Assembly: GCA_900239685.1 (NCBI GenBank)
Contig: OENT01000620.1
Coordinates: 17,828 to 81,827, forward strand
Source: Rotaria macrura
Taxonomy: Eukaryota > Rotifera > Eurotatoria > Philodinida > Philodinidae
Direction: 5' to 3'
Length of the DNA: 64,000 nucleotides
Under the pieces are notes generated by a model that was not told the origin of the DNA, ran no database searches, and worked only from the letters and a program-made list of their open reading frames with translations. Position numbers and translations under genes: made by a program. Below, piece by piece: positions 1 through 13,299 of the stretch. Within the stretch, counting starts at the first letter, position 1. Each line of letters opens with the position of its first letter.

Positions 1-3000
1 CTATTTATCCACTCGAAAAATCTACTTGAGTCTGATTTTTTTCAAGCATAATTAATCAATGGAAAGAAATATATGGAGAAATCAAAATCACCATTGTCGT
101 GGTCTTAAACTTTATGGCTTTCAATTATCAGCCATGAAATATAAAGAACGAATTGAATGCTTAACGTGTTTAGTTGATACGTAGCCATCTGATTAAAAAA
201 GAATCATTTCCCGTTAGGTGAGTTAATTGATTTCTATTGAAATACAACTCGATGTACATAGTTGATAAATCATAGTAATTATACCTACAAAAAATATTTT
301 AAGCAAATGTTGACAATCCGAAATTTCAGTTTACACTTTGTATCGGTGCAGAATATATTAAGTTGGTTAGTTAACAACAGAGAGCGTTCTTCAATATCAA
401 ATATGATCAAAGTCCGTAAGAAATACTGTGTGACTTTTAATGATCGGTATTGTAAAAAGGAAAAATATGTTAAGTCTACGATGAACGCTTGATTCTCTAC
501 TGGACGAGTACTTGTACAGTTATCGAGCATTATGCGAAATTCACTTAGGAAAATAGACTTAGTTAACATTATATTACTTAGTACATCAGCATCAGTACGT
601 ATGATTTTGAAAACAAATGAAACAAGTACATATGAATGAGTATCATGTGAAATCAAACCATTTTCTTTAAAAATTTTTTTAATTTTGATACACTTCTTAT
701 TTATGTATCTGGTCTGTTCCATAATTATTATATAATCTGAAAAGATTTCAGTGTTTTTCCCTTTAACACTGACTATACTGACGATAAACAAGAATTTCCT
801 TGAGCTAATTGGCAAAATAATGTAGGATTAAAAGACCAAGGCAAACAGATTGACCCCTATTTCCCTTCGATTGAGAGATAATTTCCTTTTATGATACGTT
901 CATAAACCGAATGAAAAAAAAGAAAATAGAAGCATCCTGAAAAAAAAACTTAAAATTACTACTGTAAAACTACTCTGCAAAAATTTTGTACTTGATAGCA
1001 ACCTTTCACCATATATATGTAACGAGTTCGTAAGGACTATAAGTCGTCAATTTTTTACAAGATCTTTACTACGAATGTATAAAAATCCAACTTAGTTTTT
1101 ATTGAACTTTATGTTCTTCATGAACTCTCATGTAAATTACATTACAAAATATCTTTTGCGATTGTTTCTATTTTTTCATCTCGTCACGTTTCGATTACCA
1201 GCGTGTGACACGTATGTATATAGGAATATGATTCATTGTTTGGAATGGAGATAGATCAGATTCATATCACAATTTGAAAAATATCCTTTTCGAAATTATT
1301 TTATTAGAGAGAATACGGTTTCATCGAAAAGGTTACATAGTTTAATTCATGAAGCAATAGTTGAGCCAATTATCATGATAGGTGAGTCAAATAAAATGAT
1401 TCATGAGAAAAAAAGTTTGATTTTTTTTTCTTCGCAATCCATTATGAATATTTACCTATTCATCTATGATTCTATAGATGATGAGTCCATCGTAATAGCT
1501 GAAGGGTAGCAGAATTTTTAAGAAAATAACTAGCATCACAAGGGTGAATATTCTTTTATCTTTTTTTTTAAATTGCATAACACTCAGTCAAACGATGTTG
1601 CTTTTTAGTGTAATACATTTATCATCAGATACACTGCGTCAGAACAACCAAGAAAAATAGATATTCAATGATGATACGTCATCACATTAACTTCCTCGGT
1701 ATCTCACAAAATATGATCATAAAATGTGCTTCATTGAATGAAAAAAATGAATGATAGGCCTTTTTTGTTGATTTCATAACGCAAAATCTATCGTAACAAT
1801 GAGTCACGTTATTGCCTTTTTTATATCGTTTCAAATGATTAGATCTTTCTAATAAATTTAGACCGACGGTCTCTCTTTTTTTCCCCATTAATATCGTGTT
1901 GGTGATCTGAGCCATCGCCCTGCTCGCTTTTATTGAGCATATCAATACATCCATGAAATTTTTATTACTTCTCGTAGTGTTTATCCGACCCAACATGCAC
2001 ATGTGATCAACGAAGCGAAGCGCAACGTTCGATAGCGTCAATAAATATGTTTGCATGTAGTCGACAAGAATAGATCGGAGGAGAATAGACTCGTTTTCTT
2101 TCTACTGTGCGATAACGGAAGAGAATATAATAAGGTACAAGTGTTATATTGAGCTCTTCATACAAAAGACAAACCTTTTCTTTTCACATCTAGAAATATG
2201 TTTTTTAGCGTATAGCCAATATAAAATAGAACGTATTTAATTGTATTTGTCCACACATTGATGCAGACAAAAAGGAAGAAAACTTACACAACAAGGCATG
2301 TATTATTGTATATGAATGTAACAGAGTGTGTATCGTAGATGTGACTATGTTTAAACAAACTTATCTATACTACTTTTGAGCATTGATCTGCTTCAGATTA
2401 TCCCATAGAGTAGTAGTAGGTTCTAGTGAGACAATGAACAGCGCATGTAAGATCCGTTAATGAAGACTGATAGCTTTTTTTTATTCAATATCTTTAATGA
2501 AGAATAAGGATTATCTACAAAAATTAATTTAACAAGTTTCGTGTTGATCTTTTATGTCATAGTATGTTTGACGATTCGTAGGTGGTATGTAAAATTTTGG
2601 AAATAAAAATGAACATGCATGTCTTCAGATATTCTAGTTCTAAATAGAACGAATAGCTATGCTATCAAACAGTAAATGACTGAATTTTAACTATAGAGAA
2701 AGTATTTCAAGAGAGAAATATTGATTTTCAAAACAAAACAAAAAATATCGAATAATTAGCAAATGTTGTATACGCAAAATATTAACTTATAATTCTTTTT
2801 CTTTTATTTTTGGATAGATTCTTGTTCTAAATAACAATTAACTTAAAACGGTTCCAATTTTTATCTTGACGTTTTCATTACTGTTACATATGTTCACTGA
2901 TGATATTATGATCAATAGATCTGATATTTAAAAAAATATACATATTTCCTTGAATTCTTTCAATATATAAAAATAAGAATCTTTTTCGTCGACATTTTAG

Positions 3001-3024
3001 ATTACTTTATTACTATAATTTAAA
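1..3024. other. no gene recognised
   Basis: AT-rich sequence with stops in all frames. The longest open frames (176 codons on the minus strand at 285-815 and 124 codons at 1682-2056) have no recognisable motif, domain or flanking splice structure. An acceptor-like TTTTAG ends at 3000, 24 nt before the next start codon, and probably belongs to the leader of the following gene. I see no RNA gene here. Confidence 0.6.
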
Positions 3025-3891
3025 ATGAGTAACATGGACGTGGAACGTCCAGTAGAAAATAATACTTCGAAATTTTCTGAAAATGTGGCAGCTTATGAAT
3101 CAACAGTAAAGAATAAAACGGCTGCATTTCGTCATGAAGCTAACAAAGGTTTTGCAATCTTCGTGGGTTTTTTCAAGTCATTGTATGGAATATTAAATAT
3201 TATCGCACTGGTAAGTAAGCATTTGTTCGTATTACAAAACAACGTACATTTGAATATTATAGATTGCACTAATATGTGTACTTATCAGTGCTGGCCTATC
3301 TAGTGCTAGTGATGCACATCGAGCGGATAATCTTGGTTTTATGAGCAATGTAAAAGTCAGTGCTTACCATACACGAAATGCCGATCTTGCTTTTGCATCA
3401 ATTGGAATTCTTCTAATTCTCGCTGATACTCTCATTTATATTACTGGCATCATTAAACGTTTGCCAAGCTCATATGAACTTATTGTGAGTATAATGAGAA
3501 GAAATAGACTACGAAATATAGATAATATTGATTGTGCAATTTAGCTAATGATTGTCATGTTTCTACTTGCTGCTGTGTATCTTATTCTTGGGTATGACCA
3601 TTACTATGTTGCATTTTTTTTCTTCGCATGTTGCTTGTCTTTCGAATGACTAGATGTTGTTCATCAGCATGGGCGAAAAAAATGGACGATACAAAAATTG
3701 GACACTCTAGTCAATTGTCGACAACAGGTGCTGCCGCAGTATCTGCGGTAAGATTTTCGTTAATTTCAACTTTAGTGAATTGAATAGAAAACTTCAATTT
3801 TATTTAGATTTTCATATTCATTGCAATGCTTGCTATTATTGCCAACTATGGTTTACGATTGGTACGTCCAATAGCACGTGACAATTTTTAA
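3025..3891 (+). CDS. four-pass membrane protein, family not recognised
   Basis: Five exons: 3025-3210, 3263-3484, 3545-3591, 3654-3747 and 3808-3891, with introns of 52-62 nt. Phases close to give 210 residues. The N-terminal 45 residues are polar and probably cytosolic. Four hydrophobic segments follow at about residues 54-77, 102-125, 135-156 and 177-200. There is no signal peptide, and the tail is short and basic. The four-helix layout resembles MARVEL or other tetraspan-like proteins, but I see no family signature, so the function is unknown. A short double-Cys stretch (CCSS) follows helix 3. The start is the first ATG after an acceptor-like AG at 2999-3000. The gene model is fairly secure; the family is not. 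Confidence 0.75.
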
Positions 3892-5690
3892 ACTTTCTTA
3901 TTCAATCATTTTACGAAATAACATAAAACAATTTTTTACGTTAATATGTATGTAACATAGTAGTATATTGTTCGTCATGTTTTATTAAAATACTAATATT
4001 TTTCTTTGACTCGCAGACACTCAGAAGTTCGATTTTATTCTCACTGTATTTAAGTAATGACAACAGTCTTTATGAATTTTTTTCGGATCCATTACATTGT
4101 CGTTTTTCTTTCCAAACTACTAGGTATATAAACAAGCCAAGCATTTTAAAGGTTTCTTTTTTCCAAACAAAGAAAATTTTCCGAAATTCACATCAAAAAT
4201 TGTAGAGTTTCTATTTACTAAAGAAAAAAATCTTCATGATGACCAGTTCATACAAATTAGTGAATTACGTCATCCACTATTCTTCAAATATAATTGAAAT
4301 ATGATGTATCAATAGAAACGGAAAAACTATTAATTTGTTCAAGCCATTTAAATGCATATATATATATATATATATTGTCTTACGTGTTATTCATTATATT
4401 TTATTTGATAACAGAAGAATACTCAGGTATGTGCTCATAGGATTGCCAAAATGGGAAAAAATGTATTAAATTTGTATCAACATGAAATTTTTAGTTTTTA
4501 TTAGTTGATTGACATCATGTTTATATTACTGGAACAATCATAAAGTATTTAGTCTTCTCTTGAAATTCCACAAGTATTGTGTATTAACTTCTGAAGCATT
4601 CGAGTTTAGTTTTTGAAAAAGCAAAAATAATCAGATGACTTTATCAGTTCATAATTCATGGCAACTAACCTGATCAGTCTACTATTTAAATGTTCTCCCT
4701 CGTTCACTCTACAATAATTAGTGACAAATTGTACTAAGTGAACAATAGTAAACAAGAAAGTTAATATTATGCTTTAGCATAGTTCAAACCAACTTCCATT
4801 GAAATATTTAGATTAGTTTAAATTTCTGTAAGTGTCATAAGTTTTACTAGATTACTACAGTGCAAAATGAAAAATTCTCAGAATTTTCAGCTCGTTAAGA
4901 TTGATATAACTTTGAATAATGTTTAATAATATGGAATTTAAACAATGAAAGTTTTCCGTTTGAAAATGATGCACATTACTGAATTACACAATGTGTGACT
5001 TACTTCAACTGAATCTCATCATTGAAACTTAGCTATATATCTACATGAGCAATATTAGCAAGGATTTACGTAAGTTTGTGTTGATTAGTTCTTAGCGTTA
5101 CTACAGTAACAATTTTTGTAATTTTCAATGCATTTAATGTACACTGACAAAGATCAAAATAGTTGTATTTGCAATGGAAATTCATGAGCAAGACAAGATT
5201 GATGAATCTTCGAATATAATTTATTGTAGACATCGATAAAAAAAGATATTCAATCTAACGTTTATCGTAATCTCTGAACAAAGGACATTTTATTTTGTAA
5301 ATCGAATATTTTGTTGTTGTAAAAAAATTTATATTGAATGGAACTTTTACTTTGCACTAAGAGTCATAGGTCGATTCTAGATTCAAGTTCTTTAGCTCAA
5401 TTATCTAACGCTTGTTGCACCAAATTAGTAAACAGTTTTTAGTGAACTATTCATAGATTTGCTAAAGAAGATCTACGTGTGTTTTCAAGTCAACTCTAAA
5501 GTGAAAACGATAAACGTTGAATGCGACAATTGTTTCGTTAATTTAAACTTGTTTATTGTTGCTACAGGCATGAACATATCAGGAATATGTATCTTAGAGT
5601 TAGCTGTGTTTCGTAGCAAAGCAATGAAGTAGATTTCCTTCTTTTCTTTTTTCTTTATTCATATTGAAAAGCAAAATATAGAATACAACA
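3892..5690. other. intergenic, no gene seen
   Basis: Spacer between a plus-strand gene and the 3' end of a minus-strand gene. It is very AT-rich, with no open frame that looks coding. The only structured element is a TA dinucleotide run near 4356-4375. A minus-strand AATAAA at 5654-5659 is the likely poly(A) signal of the TBC gene. Confidence 0.6.
4356..4375. repeat. (TA)n microsatellite
   Basis: Uninterrupted TA dinucleotide run of about 20 bases in intergenic AT-rich DNA. Confidence 0.8.
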
Positions 5691-6959
5691 TTATTTGTTA
5701 AATGACGTATAATTCGAATAATATATCTGTGCACGTTGTAGGATTCTTTCAGTTGAACGATGAGATTTCGAAGATGATTCTGAGGAAAAAAAGTACTTGT
5801 GTAATTCTTCTTCATTCGAACAAGAGAAAATCATTTGACGATCTTCTTGTAAAATTGATATGCAAACAAATATTGTGAAAAGTGATCGATTATTTGCTGT
5901 ATTTGGATTTGATATAGGATAAGGTAATATTGAATGAATCCAAACAAGTTCAAGTACACGAAGAACATGATCGTATCGATGAAATTCTCGTTTACAATCA
6001 AGTAATAACCATCGATAAATATAAAAATGTTCGTCTTTGTTCATTTCATGTATTTTATTCCAAAGTTCATGGTCGATTGAACAAAATATTGAATTGAATA
6101 GACGATAACGATGATTGAGTTCAATTTGATCATGATCAAAAAGTAAACTCATATAACGAGTCATTAATGAACAAAATGCAAAATAACTCATGGATTCATC
6201 AATCAATACATAAACAATCGGAGTTAACATGTCTGTCATACCTATTTAGAATATTATGACATAAGTTAAATGAATAGTTATGACATAGACTTACCTTGAC
6301 TATAACTAGAATGTGGATGATAGACAGTATAAGTCATTATTATATTAAACAACATTTGTTTCTTTTCTAAATACATGCAACTATAGAATAAGTGTATTGA
6401 AAATAAATAAGATTAATTTACTTTTAAAGAATTTAATATGTTGATCAGTACGATGAACATCTTTTAATATTGTATCGGCTAACTTAATATAAAATGGATC
6501 GCCTTGTGAGACACGTTCTTGCCATTTTTGTTTCAATCTGTATTTGTACGATCAATTAAAATCTGTATATACAAATCATTAAATTATATGTTTTACCTGT
6601 CGTAACGAATTCTAGCTTGAATTTGATAAAAATTTTTATCAGCTGTCGTCATCGTTGGTGTATAGATATTTAACAGATAGGGCCATGTTATTTGACGTTG
6701 TTTATATGATTGCTGTTCATCATAAATAGTTTTCCGTAAACGATTGATATCTATGAGTGAACCGTCTCGGTTAAATAAATGATTATCAGATTGAGCACTG
6801 AAGCAACTTTTCAATAAATCTATAAAAAGAAAATTATTTCATTTACTTATTTACAAACGATTGATTCTTCGAACTTTTTATGTTTTGCCATATTTTTTGT
6901 TGACCATGATGATGACAATCAACTGTATCGAACACTTCCGGAACTAATTTAACAGTCAT
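5691..6959 (-). CDS. TBC1D25: TBC-domain RabGAP, TBC1D25-like
   Basis: Read on the minus strand, the exons are 6959-6875, 6819-6597, 6537-6422, 6366-6295 and 6241-5691. All phases close, giving 348 residues. The TBC domain spans about residues 45-290. The arginine-finger motif IxxDxxR is intact (I126, D129, R132), as is the glutamine finger YSQG (Q165, with the glycine codon split by the last intron). Later motifs are the RWLLLDCKREF stretch and the helix LRVLELVW, which are TBC1D25/TBC1D15-like. TBC proteins stimulate GTP hydrolysis by Rabs; mammalian TBC1D25 acts on Rab33B in autophagosome maturation. The protein is about half the length of human TBC1D25 and ends soon after the TBC domain. 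In-frame stops TAA and TAG lie just upstream of the chosen ATG. The first donor is inferred to be the unusual GTTCGA because only it gives the right phase and a normal 55-nt intron. AATAAA lies 32 nt past the stop. Confidence 0.88.
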
Positions 6960-9900
6960 TTTTATTATCTTCTATTAGTTATGTGAAATGATTTGTACAT
7001 TTTCGAGCAATTTATATCATCTATACTTGATCTCAATGTTGATTTCACTTCGACTTTGATCTATACTTGTTTAAGATGGTCGAGGTGAGCTGATCGTTTC
7101 TTTATTTAATACATACATATATCTCACACTTAGTCTTTCTTCTCGATTGAATAACAGAGAATTAATAAAACTGAAGTTACTTCTTCCAGAAAGAATAGAA
7201 ATTTCACGATTATACCTTTTTCTTTCGACATCAAATGTCTAAACCAATTGTTTGTCTCACAGAATAGATAACATGAAATTCGATGGACAAAAAAAAATCA
7301 TATCACAGAATAAATCGATATCTAAATGTTTAAACATTACAGAATTGATGACGAAATCCATTGGACAAATAGAGGCCAGGGAATACTGACGACTTTTCAC
7401 ATATGCTTACTATATGCTATTCCAAGAATATCATTCTGCTCATTATTGGAAACTTTCCCAAAAAGTAATCGAATTCTTCGTGTTCGTTGAGAAACAGCTG
7501 CCTCCCTAAAAAGAAAGCCTTCGGCTCGATCGAAGGTAACTTGTCGAGAAAATGGAAATGAAAGATGTGGTTCATTTTTCATAATCACAAATTCAATGCA
7601 TCGAAGAAAAAAGAATTCTCATTTGAATATATTGATTTACTTGTCCTGGAAGTTTCTTGTACGAACCACTGTATCGGTTCTACTTTTGACATCGAACACT
7701 TTGTTAAACGATTAGACTTGTCTTTATTAGCAATACTTTCACGTTAAAACATATATTTTGACTCTAGTTTATTATTGACGTTAATTACAAGATATACAGT
7801 ATTAAACGAAATTTTAATCCATCATTTCTCCATAGATAGAGGAATATATATATATATATAGTTATTATTTAATTCGTCCATTTGAAAAGAGCTCGTATTT
7901 GATTTATAGATAAAGCTATCTACTGTATTCAATACTACAATGAACTTCTCGATATAGTTCAGAAAATGAACATTTTTTTACCTGATACTTAATTTTATTG
8001 TCTCAAGATTAATTAGTCATAGATATTTAGAAAGATTTTCTTTAGTGGAAAAATCATCAAAAACAACTGCAATAGATTTGTGGCATATATGATTACTATG
8101 CACTACAAAATACTTGCATCATTCCAATATTACAATTACGATCTTGACGAGAAAAATCTTATGCTCGAGCCCATAGAAAAAGTTAAAGTAGATGAAATAG
8201 TGTTGTTTTTCTAATTGAAACTTGATAAAATCTTGTCTATGATTTTCAATGAAGCTACTATTTTGACATAATTTTCTCAGATCATATATTAGAAGACAAA
8301 AATTAATCTCTTTTTTGAAATATTTATCAAACTACGTAATTGATGCTAATGATTGTTCTATAGAAGATCTTATTTACAAACGACGAGTATCTTTTATCAA
8401 AAACATAATTTATTTTCGTCAAGGTTTCTTGAAGATCTTTTTGTGTCTACTTCATTGAATTGTTCCGTAATATCAAATGATTGAAACTATGACAAGAACT
8501 GATCACTAACTGTTAAAACTATCTTGTATCGATATGAAAAACTAAAACAAAGCAAAGATGTGATTGTTCGATTCTAAATAGAGTTTATACTTCTGTTTTT
8601 TGTTTTCAAACTGTAAAAGAAAAATACCAGATCATTTATGATTTGTAATGTGATCTGCGTTTTATCTGCACAATTGATTGAACGTGCTATTCGATATTCT
8701 TTGTCTCTTTTGTGATTAAAATATCTCTCATTTAGTAATTTCTAAGCTTGCACGGTGATGCCTAGGATGAATAACATAAAGAATTTTCTTTGCTTCTTGC
8801 CTCTTATTGAATGTGATATTTACGAATTAATCAATCACGTACACAAAAATTCAAAAAACTATCGTTTCCATGTGTGTCGGATCCCTACAATTTCGAAGTG
8901 AAATGAATTACAGTTCTGACAATTGATATTCAAAAGAGAGTGTGTGTGAGAAAGAGAGAATGACATACAATTTCTCTTCGAATACATGATACGTTTAGTC
9001 TTCATAAACATAAGATTTCATAGAAACTTCATGAATAAATCAATGCCGATGCATTACAGTTTTATTGCATTGTTTATATATCCTTTTTATTTCCCAGGTC
9101 GATTACAACTTATTGAACTATTAATGCGTTCTAATGCAATCTGTCTAATATTTACTGACAAGCAAGTGCAAAATATAAATATTAGCTAAAAGAAAAAAAA
9201 ATATATATATATACTTATATATGAGCGAGCAACTGTCAATGAAGTATATTGAACAGGAGGTCAAAGAGAATCTACGGCACATTTTTACTTCATTCAAAGT
9301 CACAAGTGCGTTTAGAATTTCTTACAATATTGAGCTGTGATTTAATCATGAATTTTTTTTTTATTTCAGCAGGAAAAAAGACTGATTAGCAAATGTTCTA
9401 TTAATATTTTTGCAAATATCCAATATTGGATGAGATCAAAATTCTCTAATTTATGACCAATAGAAAATTGTGTTTAAAAGCAAGACAGATTTTTACTCGG
9501 AATCACTAGAATCATCTTGAATGAAAAAAGGATCGATTTGAAACGTTAAAATTCTTGTTTTTCTTATCTATGCCGACCATATGGAATAGTGTTTATGAAA
9601 TTAAATTTTCTAGTAGTTCAGTCAATTTCGGTCCTCTATCAGTTCAACCTTACCAAGGTTCAGACATCCGTGATACTAACAATGCAATTAATCTTCAAAT
9701 GAAATGACTTTCTTAGATAGTACAACTAACGCTATCTATACAACAATAATAATACTGACACGTCCCACTATAATAAAGTCGGTTAAGTATGGAGGTTCCG
9801 GAATTTTTTAAGAAAATCTATTCATCGCCATCTTAGCTGCATGTTGCCTTATGATACCTACATTTATTTGCATATATTAACATTATTATCAAACGAAGTA

Positions 9901-10474
9901 CCATATAATTCAAACATTTATCATTAGTTTTTCTTTTTTTTTTTGATGAATTTAGTTTTTCGTTTTTCTACTTGTTCTCAAAGAATTCATTTGTATATGA
10001 TAAATGATTTATGATTGATTGATTGATTCGTTTTTATTTCACGCATAATTCATTCGCTCTTATTCGATTATGATACCATTATTCGGTTAGACCAGGTAAA
10101 GTTTCTTTCGCGATACGCAAAAACATAAAAGATTTATCTATCAAAATATCATTTTCATGTTTTCTTTTACCATTAAATACAACAGAAGAAGAGATACTAG
10201 ATATTGATAACAGATGTACGTAGGATAAAAATCAACCTCGTATCATAAATGAGTGTTAAATATTGTTCAGTGTTGACATATTTAATTAACAAGTGTAACT
10301 AAAGTATGCAATGTGTCTTTATTGCCGAACACATGATAGTTATAAGAAACTATTAATATAGAATCAAGGTTTAAATCTTAAATTACTTTTCTATTTGAAT
10401 AAAAAACAAATCATGTTGAAGATCAAATGAAAAACGAAAGAGATTGTTATTAATAATTTTCTCTATTGTTTTAG
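6960..10474. other. intergenic, no gene seen
   Basis: Shared upstream region of the minus-strand TBC gene and the plus-strand TMED gene. There are short TA runs near 7847-7861 and 9201-9215 and a GAGAGTGTGTGTGAG-like stretch near 8936. Open frames of 60-67 codons at 7397-7588, 7565-7747 and 8986-9189 lack motifs or splice context. The region ends in the acceptor-like ATTGTTTTAG directly before the TMED start codon. Confidence 0.55.
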
Positions 10475-11856
10475 ATGAATTGTAAATTTAGTTTGAATTT
10501 CTTTCTTTTCTTTGTCATTCCAATGATTTGTCCTCTCTATGGACTTGATATTGAATTAACTGTAATCATTCCAGCTAATCAACGTGAATGTTTTCATCAA
10601 ATACTTGATCAAGATCAGACAATTGAAATTGAATATGAAGTCTTAGCCGGTGGTGATCTTGATGTAAACTATTGGTTTTATTCTCCATCAAATCGTATTT
10701 TACATACCGAAGTTAAAAAACATGATGGTCATCAAACATTAAAATTAGAAGAAACAGGAGAATATCGATTCTGTTTTGATAATTCATTTTCACGCTTCAG
10801 TCAGAAGGTAGTTTATTTCAGTGTAAGATATCTTAATGAACACCGTACAAATGAAAAGAATCTTGTAACAGAATCATGGATGGATACAATCGATAAAGAT
10901 GAACTTGGAGATTTGCAAAATAAAATTCAAGATGTTAAAGTAAGCAAAGAAATAGAAATTTTTCAATAGACTTGCCAAAGACAAAAAACAAACTTCGAAT
11001 AATTACGAAAGAGTCTCATTGATACGATTTGAATTTGCTCAACAACAAACTTTTCTAACATCTCCATTGATAATGAAATGTGTTTTTGCTTCTCGCATGA
11101 TGCTATTTGGAAGAGTAGCTGTAAAGTAGCGATATAAATTTCATACTTTTATGATAGCAGATAAGTTATCTGAACTACTTAGTATATTTTAGGAATGTTT
11201 GATCGATAAACATTTCAAGTATTGAAGAACTTACAACAGTATGTGTTTTCATACCTCAAAATTATTCATCGCATTAAATAACATACTTGAAAAATCCTAT
11301 GTAGTATCTAATCTTCAGAGCTATTGCTTTCTGGTTAAATTTCATTGAAAGCGATACTTCTTCTTTCTTTGTCATAGAACTTAACAAATAGTAATCATTT
11401 TTTTTCGATAGAACAATGTAACATTTCCACATTTCATGTCAACGGTTATAGATTAATTGTTATGTACAGGATGCTAAGCTCGCCTCCTTTTTCTTCTTGA
11501 CATTATCAACTAAATTTTATTGAAATTTGATGAAGGTGAAATTTTACATAGATTAAAATACACAATTTCCGAAATGATATTCTATAGAAGTTTTGTTGTT
11601 GTGTCTCTAGGATATATTTCAACGTATATGGGATAATATGGAGTCAGTACAACGTTATCAAAATATATTTAAAAACTATGAAGTACAAGATCGTACTGTG
11701 GTTGAAAGTAATTTCGATCGAATTAATTTATGGTCAACTATCAATTCATCACTTATGGTTATTGTTAGTATTATTCAAGTTATCACTGTTCGTAGTTTGT
11801 TTGAAAAAAATTCTGCTTATGGTAAATTTGTACGTGGAAAGAATACTAATAAATAA
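10475..11856 (+). CDS. TMED5: p24 / TMED cargo receptor (GOLD domain), TMED5-like
   Basis: Two exons, 10475-10939 and 11611-11856, phase 0, 236 residues; the intron is 671 nt. Residues 1-23 form a signal peptide. A GOLD domain follows to about residue 115 with its two conserved cysteines (in RECFHQ and YRFCFDN). Next come a coiled coil rich in acidic and amide residues and one transmembrane helix at about 195-217, then a short cytosolic tail. The stretch ESNFDRINLWS before the helix is characteristic of the TMED1/TMED5 branch. p24 proteins shuttle between ER and Golgi in COPI and COPII vesicles and select cargo such as GPI-anchored proteins. The tail lacks a terminal KKxx signal, and the usual double-Phe is reduced to SLFEK. 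An acceptor-like TTTTAG abuts the ATG, implying a leader intron or trans-splicing. AATAAA lies at 11990-11995. Confidence 0.93.
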
Positions 11857-13299
11857 TATCAATATAAATAAATATGATTTTAGAACGTTTATTTTTCATT
11901 TCAGTATTGTTATTTCATGGTTTTTTTTTGTAATTTTTTTTCTTTTGTTATTTGTTATTGTTTCGAGGAACAAATATATAAGAACAATTAATAAAATGAA
12001 TGACATACATAGTTTTTGCTGTTTTTAGTATCCTTATCATAAAAGTGAGAATCGGTAATCCTTAAGGTTTTTCTTTTCTCTTGTCTCTTTTACATTTATT
12101 CGTCGTTTTTCGTTATTTTATGAGACTCTGTTGTTAAAAAGAAAGTACTTATGGCTTATAATTTTGTTATTTTTTGTCATCATCCACTCATTTACTCGGT
12201 CGTTTTCGTTCTTTATTCAGTAGATTTGGGTAACTTATCGAAAAACAATGAGTGAATGATGCACTTCGTACTTCTGTTTTCAAAAACAACATACATCTAG
12301 TCTGTCATTTAACAATAAGTTGCCTTCTTTTAGTCTATTCTCTATTTTACTTTTATCCTTCAATATCCTTCTCAATGATGGTCAGCTCGAATAAATGCAC
12401 AAGAGACGACGGCTCGTCGATAACATACAAAATTGAGTTGGTGTGTATATGTCTTTAAAGTGAGAACAGCCGTTCTTCATCATGTTGTTCGTTTATTTCT
12501 CTTCTCGTTCATCCATCCACACATAAGAGCATATGAACGATACAAACATTCGGTATTGTTGTGCTGCTCTTTTCTTTTCTTTTTTTGTGATGTTGTCCGG
12601 ACGAAGCTTTCGCTTGCGTCTACATGAAGTAGGAGGAGAAGAAAGAGAAGAAGGAGGTGCCAACATCAACATAGACGATTGAACATATTTGCATTGTAAT
12701 CGTTCACGAGAGACACACATTGATTGTGCTCGTCAGTAGCTTGCCTCATAATATCTAAGTGAAGTACTTTTAACTTCAGGTAGTTTTATTCAATAGTTTT
12801 ATTTTTTTGTAGAAATGAATTGTTTATTTATGAGGAGAAGAAACGATTCGAATTGTGCATGATATGATAAAGTCTTATTTCGTCTTCATAATAAAAAATA
12901 AAAAGAAAAAGAAAAGCGACGAGAGAAAGCGAGAGAACAAGTAATCAAATAGTATTGAGAGAAAAGAAAGAAATAAGAACGAGAGCAGATCCTTTGCCGT
13001 CATTGATAATCAACGTTGTATAGTGAGTGAAGGAGAGCAATCGTTCTTACTCTTTATTTGCTTTGATCAAAGCCTCCGCATCCGTACATACACATATTTG
13101 TATCTGGATCGATCTTTGAATCGTCAAGTATACTCGTTTTTTTTATTATTTATGTTCATTTACTGATTTTTTTTCTTTTTTGTTCGACAAAACAACTGTC
13201 TGAATCTAAGCCGTTTGAATCATTACCCGATCAAGTTTCTATGTCTATTTGACTTGTTTTTGTAGATTTGAAGAAAATTTATAAGTTTTCTTTTTAACA
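11857..13299. other. TMED 3' region and upstream region of the NHERF-like gene
   Basis: The TMED poly(A) signal is at 11990-11995. The rest is likely promoter and leader of the next gene. It holds pyrimidine-rich runs near 12480-12600 and purine-rich runs near 12626-12660 and 12890-12990. The acceptor-like GTTTTTGTAG ends at 13265, 34 nt before the start codon. The short open frames here are low-complexity by-products of these runs. Confidence 0.5.

Noticed and set aside
285..815. 176-codon open frame on the minus strand
   Set aside because: No motif, hydrophobic pattern or splice context, and overlaps another random frame on the plus strand; chance in AT-rich DNA.
1682..2056. 124-codon open frame on the minus strand
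   Set aside because: No recognisable domain, no signal peptide and no neighbouring exons in phase.
12493..12720. 75-codon minus-strand frame
   Set aside because: Produced by alternating purine and pyrimidine runs upstream of the NHERF-like gene; no domain.
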